Below, piece by piece: positions 1-8,857 of a stretch of DNA of 64,000 bases (within the stretch, counting starts at the first letter, position 1; every line of letters begins with the position of its first letter). Source of the stretch: Pontibacter mucosus (GTDB lineage: Bacteria; Bacteroidota; Bacteroidia; Cytophagales; Hymenobacteraceae); assembly GCF_003054055.1 (NCBI RefSeq), contig NZ_QBKI01000002.1, forward strand, positions 434,001-498,000, written 5' to 3'. The position numbers and the translations under genes are program-made. The notes beneath the pieces are model-generated. The model was not told the origin of the DNA and searched no databases. It was given only the letters and a program-made list of their open reading frames with translations.

Positions 1-947
1 GCGGGCAGTTTTACCTTTATCAGGTTGATTCTATAGTATAAATCCTCCCGGAACTTGCCTTCCTCCACCAGCTTTGCCAGGTCCTTGTTCGTGGCGCACA
101 CCACCCGGATGTCGAGCTTGCGGGAGCGGCTGTCGCCGAGCACCTCGTAGGTGCGGTCCTGCAGCACGCGCAGCAGCTTTACCTGGCTGCCTAAATCCAG
201 CTCCCCGATCTCATCCAGGAAAATAGTACCTTTATTGGCCAACTCGAAACGGCCCGTGCGATCGGCCTTGGCATCGGTAAAGGCGCCGCGCTTATGGCCA
301 AACATCTCGCTCTCGAAGAGGGTGGAGGAGATGCCGCCCAGGTTCACCTTCACGAAAGGCTGGTTTTTGCGCTGGCTATTGCGGTGGATGGCCTCGGCAA
401 TAAGCTCTTTGCCAGTGCCGCTTTCGCCTTCAATCAGCACCGAGGCATCGGTTGGGGCAATTTGCCCAATCTTTTTCAGGATCTGCAGCAGCTGCGGGTC
501 CTGTCCGATGATGTTGCCGAAGTCGTACTGCTGATCCAGCTTTTTGCGGGAGAGGGCTTCTTCTGTTTCCTGCGGCTCCTTCGATAAGCTCAGCGCCGTT
601 CGCACTGCCTGCAGCAGGTAATCGTTGCTCCAGGGCTTGGTGATAAAGTCGGCCGCCCCCAAACGCATGCCCTCCACGGCCAGACTGATGGAGCCCCAGC
701 CTGTGATAAGTATAACCGGGAGCTTGGGGTACAGGCTTTTAAACTTGCCCAGCAGGTTCAGCCCGTCGTGGCCGGTGGTGTCGATGGAGAAGTTCATGTC
801 CATGATCGCCAGTTCCAACGAGTGTAGCTCCGCCAGCTGCAGCGCCTCCTTGGGGGTGGCAGCCTCTTTGGTCTTGTACCCGTTCTGCTTGAGCAGCAGG
901 CTCAGCGAAGCGCGCACGGCTACGTCATCGTCTATTATCAGGATCAT
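1..947 (-). CDS. Sigma-54-dependent response regulator, NtrC type (C-terminus beyond window)
   Basis: Two-component response regulator that would activate sigma-54 promoters. Reading leftward from the ATG at 945-947, a receiver domain comes first (acidic pocket IIDDD at residues 4-8, phospho-acceptor Asp50 in IMDMN, Lys104 in TKPW). A short linker and an AAA+ domain follow, with Walker A GESGTGKE and Walker B IFLDEIGEL. The sigma-54 contact loop reads GAFTDA rather than GAFTGA, a variant that also occurs naturally in the family. The frame stays open to the left edge, so the rest of the AAA+ domain and the expected helix-turn-helix lie outside. It follows an export gene set on the same strand and may regulate it; its sensor kinase is probably just off the window. 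Family assignment is secure, the target is inference. Confidence 0.93.
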   Translation of the reverse strand, partial: MILIIDDDVAVRASLSLLLKQNGYKTKEAATPKEALQLAELHSLELAIMDMNFSIDTTGHDGLNLLGKFKSLYPKLPVILITGWGSISLAVEGMRLGAADFITKPWSNDYLLQAVRTALSLSKEPQETEEALSRKKLDQQYDFGNIIGQDPQLLQILKKIGQIAPTDASVLIEGESGTGKELIAEAIHRNSQRKNQPFVKVNLGGISSTLFESEMFGHKRGAFTDAKADRTGRFELANKGTIFLDEIGELDLGSQVKLLRVLQDRTYEVLGDSRSRKLDIRVVCATNKDLAKLVEEGKFREDLYYRINLIKVKLP

Positions 948-1704
948 GGTTGCGGTTTAAAGTATAAAGATAAGGGTTTGGGATATAAATAGGTAGTGGG
1001 TGAGGGGAGTGTTGGTTATACTTTTCTTTCTGGTTTATTACTTTGGATTTTCTAGGTCTTCGTCTTAGTAGGTCATGCTTTTATACTTTGGCCATACTTG
1101 ATTCCATCTCCTTTTGCTGGCGCGGGTTTGCAGCCCGTGCCTTTTTATCTTCTCGGATTTGCAATCCGAGTGGCTTGAAAAGCCATACTCATACTTTGGC
1201 TATACTTTATATATCAGTTTATACTTTCCTAGCCACCGCTTCCTTCAGCTTGACACAAGCTATCCTTGCTAGCCACTGTTTATCCTCCAGACTTACATAG
1301 GCTATCGTTGCATCTCCCGCTTTGGTGCCCTCCTAGGCCGGGAGGCCTCGTTTTCCCGCTCGGCGCTGGGAGCTTTTCCTGCCCTCGTACCTCGGGCTGC
1401 CTCGCTAACGCTCGTCACCGGAAAAACTCGCATAGGCGCCTCCCAGAAAAACTGGGAATCAGTTTCCAATAGCCACAGCCCTTGCTATGCAACAAGTATA
1501 GACTGTCCCCTTGAGGGGACCATAGGGGTGTAATCGGCTGTATAAAGCTCCCCGCCTTGGACTACCGAGAACGAGAGTTCAAAGGTAGCGAGCGTAGCTC
1601 TGAGGGGTAGGGGTGGTTGGACCCGGCACTGCAGAATGCTCCCTCCCTTGTTTTTAGGGGAGGGCCGGGGAGGGGTGAATTTCACCCCTCCCCGGCCAAG
1701 AGAC
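948..1704. repeat. Gap with mosaic hairpin repeat, copy A
   Basis: This gap carries no credible gene. From about 1116 to 1640 it holds copy A of the long mosaic repeat, in the same left-to-right order as the copies near 4936, 40197, 45275 and 59455. The order is a TGGCGCG hairpin, a GGATTTGCAATCC hairpin, GGCTTGAAAAGCC, GGCCGGGAGGCC, a central stem (1370-1379 with 1420-1429), GTCCCCTTGAGGGGAC, then the GGGGTAGGGGTGG end. The central stem is diverged in sequence but still pairs. A separate near-perfect 35-nt palindrome (1663-1697, one unpaired base) stands next to the stop codon of the permease gene and could act as its transcript end. Confidence 0.8.
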
Positions 1705-2883
1705 TTACTCCTCATGCAGCGCTATAGCCGGGTGTATTTTGGCGGCTTGGCGGCTGGGGTAAAAGGCGCAGATGGTGGTGAGCAGGTAGATGATGCCCAC
1801 CGCACTCAGAAGCGCTATAAAGTATACTTCCGACTCTACCTGAAAGACCTGCAGGAGCGGAAACTGCACCGCAAAGAACACACCCAGCAGCAACCCGAAC
1901 GTGGCCAGCACCAGCACTTCACCAATGAACTGCCAATAGATCTGAGAAGATGCCGCCCCCAGCGCCCTGCGCAGGCCTATCTCGCTGTTGCGGCGGCTGA
2001 TGTTGTGCCACAGCACGCCAAACAAGCCCAGCGCCACGTTAAAAATCAGGAAGCCACAAACCAGGCCCAGCGCGATAAGCGGCACCAAAGCGAGCTTGGA
2101 TTTATTTTGCCGCATTTTCTCGAGCGTCGATACTTCCAGCGTCCAGTTTTTGGCGACCTGGCCGAGCTGACGGATCATCTTCTCCTCAAAGGCCACGCCT
2201 GTACCGGGCTTTACCCGAATGAGCATTTCGCCCCAGAACGCTCTCTCATTTTTTGCCGGAACTATGCGCTGGAAATAGCCTGCTTCCTCAGCGGCGTACT
2301 CGCTGGCAGGGCGGAAGTGTGCCACCACCCCCACCACCTGAAAGTTGCTGCTGTCGTTTTGTGGGAGCAGTTTTCCGAGCGGACTTTCTTCTCCAAACAG
2401 TTGCTGGCGCATCATCTCATTAATCACAATCGGGATGTGGTGCGACGCGTCGTCCTCCGGGCCGAACCAACGCCCCTGGCTTAGCTCTATTTGCATTACG
2501 TCTTTGAAGTCATCCTGCACCTCGAAGATGTTGGCAAGCACGGTTTTATTGTTGTAGGTGGCGTTGTTGTTCATCTGGCTGAAAGAAAACGGGGCGTTGC
2601 TGCTGATAAGCGCAGCGGCCTCTACCTCCGGCATACCCTTCACAAGCTGCAGCGCTTGCTCCATGGTTTGGCGGTTCAGCGCAGTCGAGTCGAGTTCGGG
2701 GCGCATGGTCAGCAGCCACACTTGCTCGTGCTTAAAGCCCAGTGGCTTGTTGTAGTTGCGGACGTTGTACACGATCAGGCTAAGTACCCCGAACAGCACC
2801 AGGAAGCAAATGAAAATTTCAGTGATCAGCAGGAAGTTGCTTTTCTTCCGGTTCCAGATCAGTTTAAACAGATGGCGTATCAT
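1705..2883 (-). CDS. FtsX/MacB-like ABC transporter permease (second permease)
   Basis: Inner-membrane permease of a MacB/LolCE-type ABC system, 392 aa. An N-terminal membrane helix (about 15-40) is followed by a large periplasmic domain and then three C-terminal helices (from about 275) of the FtsX domain. The cytoplasmic stretch NSEIGLRRALGA is typical of the family. The ATG overlaps the stop of the preceding permease gene by 4 bases, so the two are translationally coupled and probably form a heterodimer on the ATPase encoded upstream. Such transporters act mechanically on periplasmic substrates (peptides, lipoproteins, antibiotics) together with an adaptor and TolC, both of which are encoded further upstream. 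The substrate cannot be read from the sequence. Confidence 0.9.
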   Translation of the reverse strand: MIRHLFKLIWNRKKSNFLLITEIFICFLVLFGVLSLIVYNVRNYNKPLGFKHEQVWLLTMRPELDSTALNRQTMEQALQLVKGMPEVEAAALISSNAPFSFSQMNNNATYNNKTVLANIFEVQDDFKDVMQIELSQGRWFGPEDDASHHIPIVINEMMRQQLFGEESPLGKLLPQNDSSNFQVVGVVAHFRPASEYAAEEAGYFQRIVPAKNERAFWGEMLIRVKPGTGVAFEEKMIRQLGQVAKNWTLEVSTLEKMRQNKSKLALVPLIALGLVCGFLIFNVALGLFGVLWHNISRRNSEIGLRRALGAASSQIYWQFIGEVLVLATFGLLLGVFFAVQFPLLQVFQVESEVYFIALLSAVGIIYLLTTICAFYPSRQAAKIHPAIALHEE

Positions 2884-4121
2884 TTTGAACCTCCTCTCAG
2901 TGCCTCTACGGCTTGTAAGCGTGACATCTTAAAAGCGGGGTATACCCCGGAAACCAATCCAAAAACAAGGCAGAGCAGCAAGCCTACCCCAAAAATGCGC
3001 AGGTTCAGGCTCAGGTCTGCGTAAACGATAATCCCGCTATCGTTAATGAGCCACAGCACCAGGGCCGACAGCACAAAGCCTAGTAAACCACCCAGCAGCG
3101 TCAGGAAGACGTTTTCGACCAGGAACTGCCCGATAATGGTGGAGGAGGAGGCGCCGAAGGCCTTGCGCACCCCAATCTCGGAAGAGCGCTCCATAATGCG
3201 GCTGATGTTGATGTTGACCAGGTTGATGGCTGGCAGCAGCATAAATAGCAGCGCAAGCCCCGCGAGCAGGCCATACACGATGCTCACACCGGACTCTTTC
3301 CCGTTGCCTAAGAAGGTGCGGGTAACGCTTTCCAGGAAGGTATCAGGAAAAGAGCTTAATTTCACCCCTTTCTCCGGCCGCTGGCGCTCCACTTCGGCCA
3401 TCATCGAAGCATACTCCTTCTTAATCTGCGGGATATCGGAGGCTTTTGCCGCTTTGATGGTGGCAAAGTATGTACCGTGCAGCCCCGGCTTGTTAAAGTC
3501 CTGGCTCTTGAGTGAGATGGGCACCCACACATCGGCATAAGAGTGCAGGCGCAGCACGGGCACATCCTCCACCACACCCACTACTTTATACTTTACCTGG
3601 TCTACTTCTATGTACTGCCCCAGGGCCTGAGCATCTCCAAAGTAACTTTTGCGGGTGTTTTCGTTTATCACGGCTACGCGGTTGGCGCTTTTCACATCCT
3701 GCTGCCCGAAAGCAGCGCCTTCCACGAAGTTAAAATCGAGGATATCCCAGAACTCCTGGTCGGTATACTTGATATCAAGAGCCAGTTTGCGGTTGTTGAT
3801 GTAGCTGTTGACCTGGAAGAACATGGAGTTGATGGACACCTTTTCAGGCGTTTGCAGCGTGCGCACGTTCCGGTCGAGGAAGTGGTAGCTGAGCGGGCCG
3901 CTTCTGGAATGGCCTTCCTGTATCTCCTCGCGCATCATATTCACGAAAAGCAGTTTGTCCGTTTCGCGCTCCGGCATTTGCGGCCCAAAGGTATGGTCGA
4001 AGAGGGACGTGGCCACCACCAGCACCATCAGGGTAAAGCTGATGCCGAAGAGGCTGATGAAGGTGAAGAACTTGCGTCGCAAGAGCACCTTCCAGGCTAT
4101 TTTCAGGTAATTCTTCAGCAT
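2880..4121 (-). CDS. FtsX/MacB-like ABC transporter permease (first permease)
   Basis: Inner-membrane permease, 413 aa, with the MacB layout: helix at about 15-45, periplasmic MacB-PCD-like domain, then three helices. The conserved cytoplasmic motif is SSEIGVRKAFGASS. It begins two bases after the stop of the ATPase gene and overlaps the next permease by 4 bases, which marks one transcription unit. The two permeases resemble each other in layout but are clearly diverged, as expected for an old duplication giving a heterodimer. The exported substrate is unknown. Confidence 0.9.
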   Translation of the reverse strand: MLKNYLKIAWKVLLRRKFFTFISLFGISFTLMVLVVATSLFDHTFGPQMPERETDKLLFVNMMREEIQEGHSRSGPLSYHFLDRNVRTLQTPEKVSINSMFFQVNSYINNRKLALDIKYTDQEFWDILDFNFVEGAAFGQQDVKSANRVAVINENTRKSYFGDAQALGQYIEVDQVKYKVVGVVEDVPVLRLHSYADVWVPISLKSQDFNKPGLHGTYFATIKAAKASDIPQIKKEYASMMAEVERQRPEKGVKLSSFPDTFLESVTRTFLGNGKESGVSIVYGLLAGLALLFMLLPAINLVNINISRIMERSSEIGVRKAFGASSSTIIGQFLVENVFLTLLGGLLGFVLSALVLWLINDSGIIVYADLSLNLRIFGVGLLLCLVFGLVSGVYPAFKMSRLQAVEALRGGSK

Positions 4122-4123
4122 GG

Positions 4124-4825
4124 CTATACTTGTTGAAGGTTGGCAAACACCTTGGCATCAGACACCTGCTGCCCGTCGAAGAAGCGCACCAGGCGCTCGG
4201 TTTTCTGGGCCATGTTCTCGTCGTGCGTCACCATCACAATGGTGGTGCCATCCACCCGGTTCAAATCCAGAAGGATGTTCATGATTTCCTCGCCCATCAC
4301 CGAGTCCAGGTTACCGGTGGGCTCGTCGGCAAGTATAATTTGCGGCTGCCCGATAAGCGCGCGCGCAATAGCTACACGCTGGCGCTGTCCGCCGGAAAGC
4401 TGCGTGGGGTAGTGTTTGGTGCGGGCGCTGAGGCCTACTTTCTCCAGGGCGGTTTTGGCGCGCCGGGTGCGTTCGGAGGCGGAAATACCGCTGCGGTAGA
4501 GTAGGGGCAGCTCCACGTTGTCAAGCACGCTCAGGTCGTTTACCAGGTGGTAGCTCTGGAAAACAAAGCCGATTTTCTCGTTGCGGATGTGCGCCAGTTC
4601 CTTGTCTTTGTAGCTGGTGATGGTGTGCCCGTCAATCTCAACGGTGCCCTGGGTCGGCACGTCCAGCAGGCCCATGATGTTGAGCAGCGTGGATTTGCCG
4701 CAGCCCGACGGCCCCATGATGGAGAGGAATTCGCCTTTGGGAACCAGCAGGTTCACGTGCTGCAGGGCTACCGTCTCGATAGACTTGGTTTGGTAGACCT
4801 TTTCGATGTTTGTTAGCGTGATCAT
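4124..4825 (-). CDS. ABC transporter ATP-binding protein, LolD/MacB type
   Basis: Cytoplasmic ATPase, 233 aa, full length for the LolD/MacB branch. Visible motifs are Walker A GPSGCGKS (38-45), Q-loop Gln90, signature LSGGQ (143-147), Walker B ILADE (164-168) with the family-typical PTGNLD after it, and the switch His201 in VTHDE. It would power the two FtsX-like permeases encoded directly downstream. Upstream on the same strand, a 650-base gap filled by mosaic repeat copy B separates it from the TolC gene, so either the repeat is transcribed through or the ATPase has its own promoter. Confidence 0.95.
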   Translation of the reverse strand: MITLTNIEKVYQTKSIETVALQHVNLLVPKGEFLSIMGPSGCGKSTLLNIMGLLDVPTQGTVEIDGHTITSYKDKELAHIRNEKIGFVFQSYHLVNDLSVLDNVELPLLYRSGISASERTRRAKTALEKVGLSARTKHYPTQLSGGQRQRVAIARALIGQPQIILADEPTGNLDSVMGEEIMNILLDLNRVDGTTIVMVTHDENMAQKTERLVRFFDGQQVSDAKVFANLQQV

Positions 4826-5479
4826 ATTTTTAAAGATAATGTCTTTTGGTTTTTATGGTGATTTAGTGTTTTTCTGCTATTAAATCCCTGATGCTTTTCT
4901 GGAGCAAATGTGGGTTTGTGCTTTTAGCATTTCTCGCTGGCGCGAGTTTGCAACTCGTGCCTACCTATGATGTTGGGTTTGTAACCCAACTGGCTTGAAA
5001 AGCCATACTTTATACTTTAGCTATACTTTTTACTTGCCAGTTTATACTTTCCTAGCCGCTGCTTCCTTCCACTTGAACCAAGCTATCCTTGCTAGCCTCC
5101 GTCCATCCTATAGACTTACAAACCTACAGTTGCACCTCCAACTTGGCTCCCTCAAGGCCGGGAGGCCTCGTCCTGGGGGTAGGGGCCCTGGATGAAGGGC
5201 ATCGCGCGGTGTACATTTCCTGCCCTCGCGCCTCGGGCTGCCTCACTTCGCTCGTCACCAGAAATCTACAAGGCGCTCAACCCAAGGACTGGGAACAGGT
5301 TCGATAGTCGCTGCCCTTGCCGCGCAACAGGTATAAGCTGTCCCCTTGAGGGGACCATAGGGGTGTAATCGGCTGTATAAAGCTCCCCGCCTTGGATAAG
5401 GAGGGGTAGGGGTGGTTGGACCCGGTGCTGCCGAATGCTCCCTTCCCTGTTTTAGGAGTAGATGAATTCATACTTGTTC
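4826..5479. repeat. Mosaic hairpin repeat, copy B, inside the export gene cluster
   Basis: About 4936-5445 is a well-preserved copy of the long mosaic repeat in + orientation. Hairpins in order: TGGCGCGAGTTTGCAACTCG, TTGGGTTTGTAACCCAA, GGCTTGAAAAGCC, GGCCGGGAGGCC, the central stem TGTACATTTC (5210-5219) with GAAATCTACA (5261-5270) extended by GCGC/GCGC (5204-5207, 5273-5276), GTCCCCTTGAGGGGAC and the GGTAGGGGTGGTTGGACCCGG end. It sits between two genes read in the same direction. No ORF in it is credible. Confidence 0.85.
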
Positions 5480-6961
5480 TCATAACTCCTCCTGCACCTC
5501 CACCACAATTGGTTCCTGTTTCTCGAAATCATAAAGCGTAAGTTGTCTTAAAGTATAATGTGCTTCCCAGAACTCGCTGAGCGAGGCGATGTAGGCACGG
5601 CGGGCCTGGTCTTTCTCTGCCAGGGCGATGTTCAGTTCCGTGATGCTGATGCGGCCAATCAGGAAGGTGTTCTTCGCAATTTCATAGCGTTCAGCGGCGA
5701 TGGCGTCTGCTTCTGCGGTGGTGCTGATGCGGGTTTTCAGCGTGTTGTACTGATTTACCTGCGTCAGCACGGCCTGCTCAAAGTTGGTCTCTTCCTGGCT
5801 GATGGTATACTCAACCAGCTTCTGATTTAGCTGCGCCACCTTAGTAACTGAGCGCTGGCGGCCCCAGTCGAGGATGGGCATGGTAAAGCCGATGCGGGCG
5901 CGCTGTTGGTTGTCCGGCCGGTCGTAGATATCGCTGAAGGCAACGCCCTGGTTGGTGAGGCCGAAGGTGGCAAACAGGCTGGCGTTGAATCCGTTGTCGC
6001 CACGGGCTTTGGCTATCAGGCTCTCAGCCTCCAGCATCCTGCGGCGGAAGTTTATACTTTCCTTGCGGTTCTTCTTGGCCTCTGCCAGGGCTACTGCGGC
6101 TGCCACAGTGGTTTCTGGTATACTTTCGGGCACGTGCAGGCTGAATTGGGTGTCGGCTTTCAGGCCGATGTAGTTGCGCAGGGCCAACGCCGCTGTCTGG
6201 GCATCCAGGTCGGCCTGCGCCAGCGCCAGGTCTGAATTAAGGACTGCCAGGCGCAGCTGCAGCAGGTCGTTTTTGGAGAGGCGGCCGAGGTTATACTTTT
6301 CCTGGGCTACCTGGTACAGCGTGTCGTTGTTGGCCAGGTTCTTGGCGGCTATACTTTGGTTGGCCTGTGCCAGCAGCAAATCGAAGTATAAACCGGTGGC
6401 TTTCACGGCTATACTTTCCCGGTCCTCCACATACTGCTTCTGGGCCTCCTCGTAGCGCAGCGGCTCTATTTTCTTGTTCCAGCTCAGGGCGTTGTAGGCA
6501 AACAGAGGCTGCTCCAGCCCGATAATAGCCGGGTTGCCGTTGTAGCGGGTCTGGTCGCGGTCAAAGTCGTCGAAGCGCTGCATGAGCGAGGTCACGAACA
6601 CCTTGCCACCGGTCGGGCTGATGACCTGGCTCAGTGTCAGGCCCAAATCCGTGTTATTGATGGAAACGGGTTTGAACTCGGTGGTGCCGTCTGGTTGTGT
6701 AACGGGCGTGATGGTGCGGCTGAAATCGGGCAGTGTTCCCTCCAAACTGAGCTGCGGCCTGTACTCCGATTTCACGCTGCGCCACTTCCAATAGCTGTTT
6801 TCCCGGGTCGTCTCCACCTGCAGCGCCTCTGTCGACTGCGCCTGCGCCAAAGCGATCACCTCCTGCAGGCTCAGTTGCCGGGTGCCAGGCTGTGCTATAC
6901 TTTGGACGCAGTGCAGGGCAAACACTACAAACAGTAAACAGTATGGGTAATGCTTTTTCAT
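5480..6961 (-). CDS. TolC-family outer membrane efflux protein
   Basis: Outer-membrane channel of the TolC family, 493 aa, with a signal peptide (about 1-23, ending at SIAQ). Two repeats of long alpha-helical hairpins carry the tip signature YNLGRLSKNDLLQLR and its later counterpart FLIGRISITELN. It would complete the exporter formed by the HlyD-type adaptor (7114-8358) and the MacB-like ATPase and permeases. Ten copies of the AAGTATA/TATACTT word lie in or just upstream of this gene. The C-terminus is acidic (VVEVQEEL). Good family call; substrate unknown. Confidence 0.93.
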   Translation of the reverse strand: MKKHYPYCLLFVVFALHCVQSIAQPGTRQLSLQEVIALAQAQSTEALQVETTRENSYWKWRSVKSEYRPQLSLEGTLPDFSRTITPVTQPDGTTEFKPVSINNTDLGLTLSQVISPTGGKVFVTSLMQRFDDFDRDQTRYNGNPAIIGLEQPLFAYNALSWNKKIEPLRYEEAQKQYVEDRESIAVKATGLYFDLLLAQANQSIAAKNLANNDTLYQVAQEKYNLGRLSKNDLLQLRLAVLNSDLALAQADLDAQTAALALRNYIGLKADTQFSLHVPESIPETTVAAAVALAEAKKNRKESINFRRRMLEAESLIAKARGDNGFNASLFATFGLTNQGVAFSDIYDRPDNQQRARIGFTMPILDWGRQRSVTKVAQLNQKLVEYTISQEETNFEQAVLTQVNQYNTLKTRISTTAEADAIAAERYEIAKNTFLIGRISITELNIALAEKDQARRAYIASLSEFWEAHYTLRQLTLYDFEKQEPIVVEVQEEL

Positions 6962-7113
6962 CGTTTTATTTTAAGCGTAGCACGTATCAAGTATCACGAC
7001 TTTTAAAGTATAGATCCTGCGGTTCTTTCTGTTCTGGACTACAAATCTGAAAAGTGGATTATGCAAAGTATAAGAAGGTCGAGCTACGTGTGTCGTGCTA
7101 CTTGATTCGCAGT

Positions 7114-8358
7114 TTACTTCAGCCGCACTTTCTGCACGTGCTCAAAGTCTTTCATGTCGGATATCACCACCACATCGCCCGGCTGCACACCGTTTTCCAA
7201 CTCTACAAAGTCTGGGTTGCTCATGCCGGTGCGGGCCGGCACCTGAATCAGTACATCCTCGCGCAGCACAAACACGTTGTCAGGAGAGCCGCTGTTGAAG
7301 TAGGGCCCATTCTTCACGCGCAGGGCGTCGTGTTTGCTGGCGGTGGTCACAAAGAGGTCCACGCGGAGGCTGGGGCGGAGAAGTTGGTGGCTTTTCTCCT
7401 CCAACGCCACATAAAACGTCACAGTGCCGTTCTTTACCGAAGGTTCAATGGCTACAATGCTGCCTTGCAGGTCGGTGTTGTTGATGCGGGCAATGGCGTC
7501 ACCGCCCACGTGCAACTGGTCGGCAAAGGCATCCGAAATGCTGGCCTGCACCCGGAAGCTGCTCAAATCGGCCAGCCGGGCAATCACCTCGCCGGCATTT
7601 ACGCTGCTGCCAATCTCGTTCTTTACCCATGTAACCACGCCGGGACGGGTAGCGCGTACTTCGGCTTGCTGCATCTTGCGTTCCAGCTCCTCCAGCGAGC
7701 GGCCGTTCATGGCTAACGTATAGCTCAGTTCCTGCTCGTCGGCCCGTAGCAGTTTGCGCTCGCTTTCGATGTCCTGCTCCAGCTGCGCCAGTTCCTGCTG
7801 CGCTATTTTCAGTTTCAGCTCCGCCTGTTTTACCTGCTCCTGGGTGCCGCCGCCAATCTTGAGCAGGTACTGCTCGTCCTCTAGCTGCGCCTGCAGGCTC
7901 CTCACATTCATGCGTTTAATGGCCAGCTGCGACTCCAGGCTGTTCAGTTTTTTGTCCAGTTGCAGGCGCATCTGCACGCTTTTGTGCTGGTTCAGCTGCT
8001 GTTCGTCTTTCAGTTTGTCGTAGGCCAGTTGGGTGAAGGATCGGTCGAGGAGGAGCACCTGGTCGCCGGGCTTTACCTGCTCACCGGCATTGCGCACCAC
8101 CTGCTCGATGCGCGCCTGGATGGGGCTGGTGATGGCCTGCTCATGCTCCGGCACTACCACGCCCGAGGCGCTCAGGGTGGCCACTACCGGCCCGCGCTCC
8201 ACCACGGCCGTCCGTACCTCGCTGCGGCTGATGCCCGGCGCCAGCAGGCTTCTGATCCCGAAGATGGCTGCCAGCACCAAGGCCGCGGCTATACTTACCT
8301 GCCAGATGCGCTTGCGGCGGTTAGCTTGTTTGGTAGCGGCTGATAATTCACGATCCAT
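7114..8358 (-). CDS. HlyD/MacA-type periplasmic adaptor subunit
   Basis: Membrane-fusion protein, 414 aa, that links an inner-membrane transporter to TolC. One N-terminal membrane helix (about 18-36) is followed by half of a lipoyl-like domain (VLSASGVVVPEHEQAITSP), a long coiled-coil hairpin (about 120-225, rich in Q, E, K, L), the second lipoyl half (ATRPGVVTWVKNEIGSSV) and beta-barrel domains. It is the first gene of the leftward export cluster. The 150-base gap to the TolC gene holds only AAGTATA words. Fits the MacA role for the MacB-like permeases downstream. Confidence 0.92.
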   Translation of the reverse strand: MDRELSAATKQANRRKRIWQVSIAAALVLAAIFGIRSLLAPGISRSEVRTAVVERGPVVATLSASGVVVPEHEQAITSPIQARIEQVVRNAGEQVKPGDQVLLLDRSFTQLAYDKLKDEQQLNQHKSVQMRLQLDKKLNSLESQLAIKRMNVRSLQAQLEDEQYLLKIGGGTQEQVKQAELKLKIAQQELAQLEQDIESERKLLRADEQELSYTLAMNGRSLEELERKMQQAEVRATRPGVVTWVKNEIGSSVNAGEVIARLADLSSFRVQASISDAFADQLHVGGDAIARINNTDLQGSIVAIEPSVKNGTVTFYVALEEKSHQLLRPSLRVDLFVTTASKHDALRVKNGPYFNSGSPDNVFVLREDVLIQVPARTGMSNPDFVELENGVQPGDVVVISDMKDFEHVQKVRLK

Positions 8359-8857
8359 AGTCTTATTTTATACTTACTCGTGAGGGTATAGCCAATTTAG
8401 ATGCCAGTTATGTAAGCTGCTGATAAATAGATACTTACGCTTTAAAATGTTGGTTTGTAGGCTTTTAGAAGTGTTCAGTATTGAACAGTTTGTGCGGTTT
8501 TGGGAGGGGGAGGAAAACCTACCGAGAATTAATTCTGAAGGGCGAAAATATTACCTCGTGAAAGCAAGTATAGGCATGACCAAACCTTCTCGGACAGCTA
8601 TCATTCTGTTAATAATCTTGGTAGAAGGGAAATGAAGCCTCTGCTACTCGCCACCAAGATCTTTTCGGGATGACAAAAACGGTGACTTGGCTCTTAATAG
8701 TCGTTCCAGGGTAAACATGAAATGCAGCAAGTGAAAAAAATACTTTGGTGCCTGCCAAATCCAACTACAAAACTTTCATACATCCCCCCGGTTATACTTC
8801 CTGTAAAAATCAAAGTATAACCGTATACTTTACACATTAACCTAAACCTGAAGAACT
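8359..8857. other. Divergent promoter gap between export cluster and SDR gene
   Basis: Non-coding gap of 499 bases between genes that diverge from it, so it must hold promoters for both. A 62-codon open frame at 8447-8635 has no family resemblance and looks accidental. The right end holds the inverted AAGTATA cluster listed separately. Nothing else stands out. Confidence 0.6.
8789..8831. promoter_or_regulatory. Three alternating AAGTATA boxes upstream of the SDR gene
   Basis: CGGTTATACTT (8789-8799) is exactly complementary to AAGTATAACCG (8813-8823), and AAAGTATA (8812-8819) is exactly complementary to TATACTTT (8824-8831). The middle box can thus pair with either neighbour. The array ends 26 bases before the start codon of the SDR-like gene. 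It could be an operator for a dimeric regulator or two exclusive hairpins in the leader. Symmetry is seen; function is inference, and the word is abundant elsewhere. Confidence 0.4.

Noticed and set aside
1116..1640. Insertion sequence remnant
   Set aside because: No transposase fragment in any frame, no consistent terminal inverted repeats and no target duplication; copies share internal hairpins instead.
8447..8635. 62-codon frame in the divergent gap
   Set aside because: No family resemblance, no ribosome site, ordinary length for chance.
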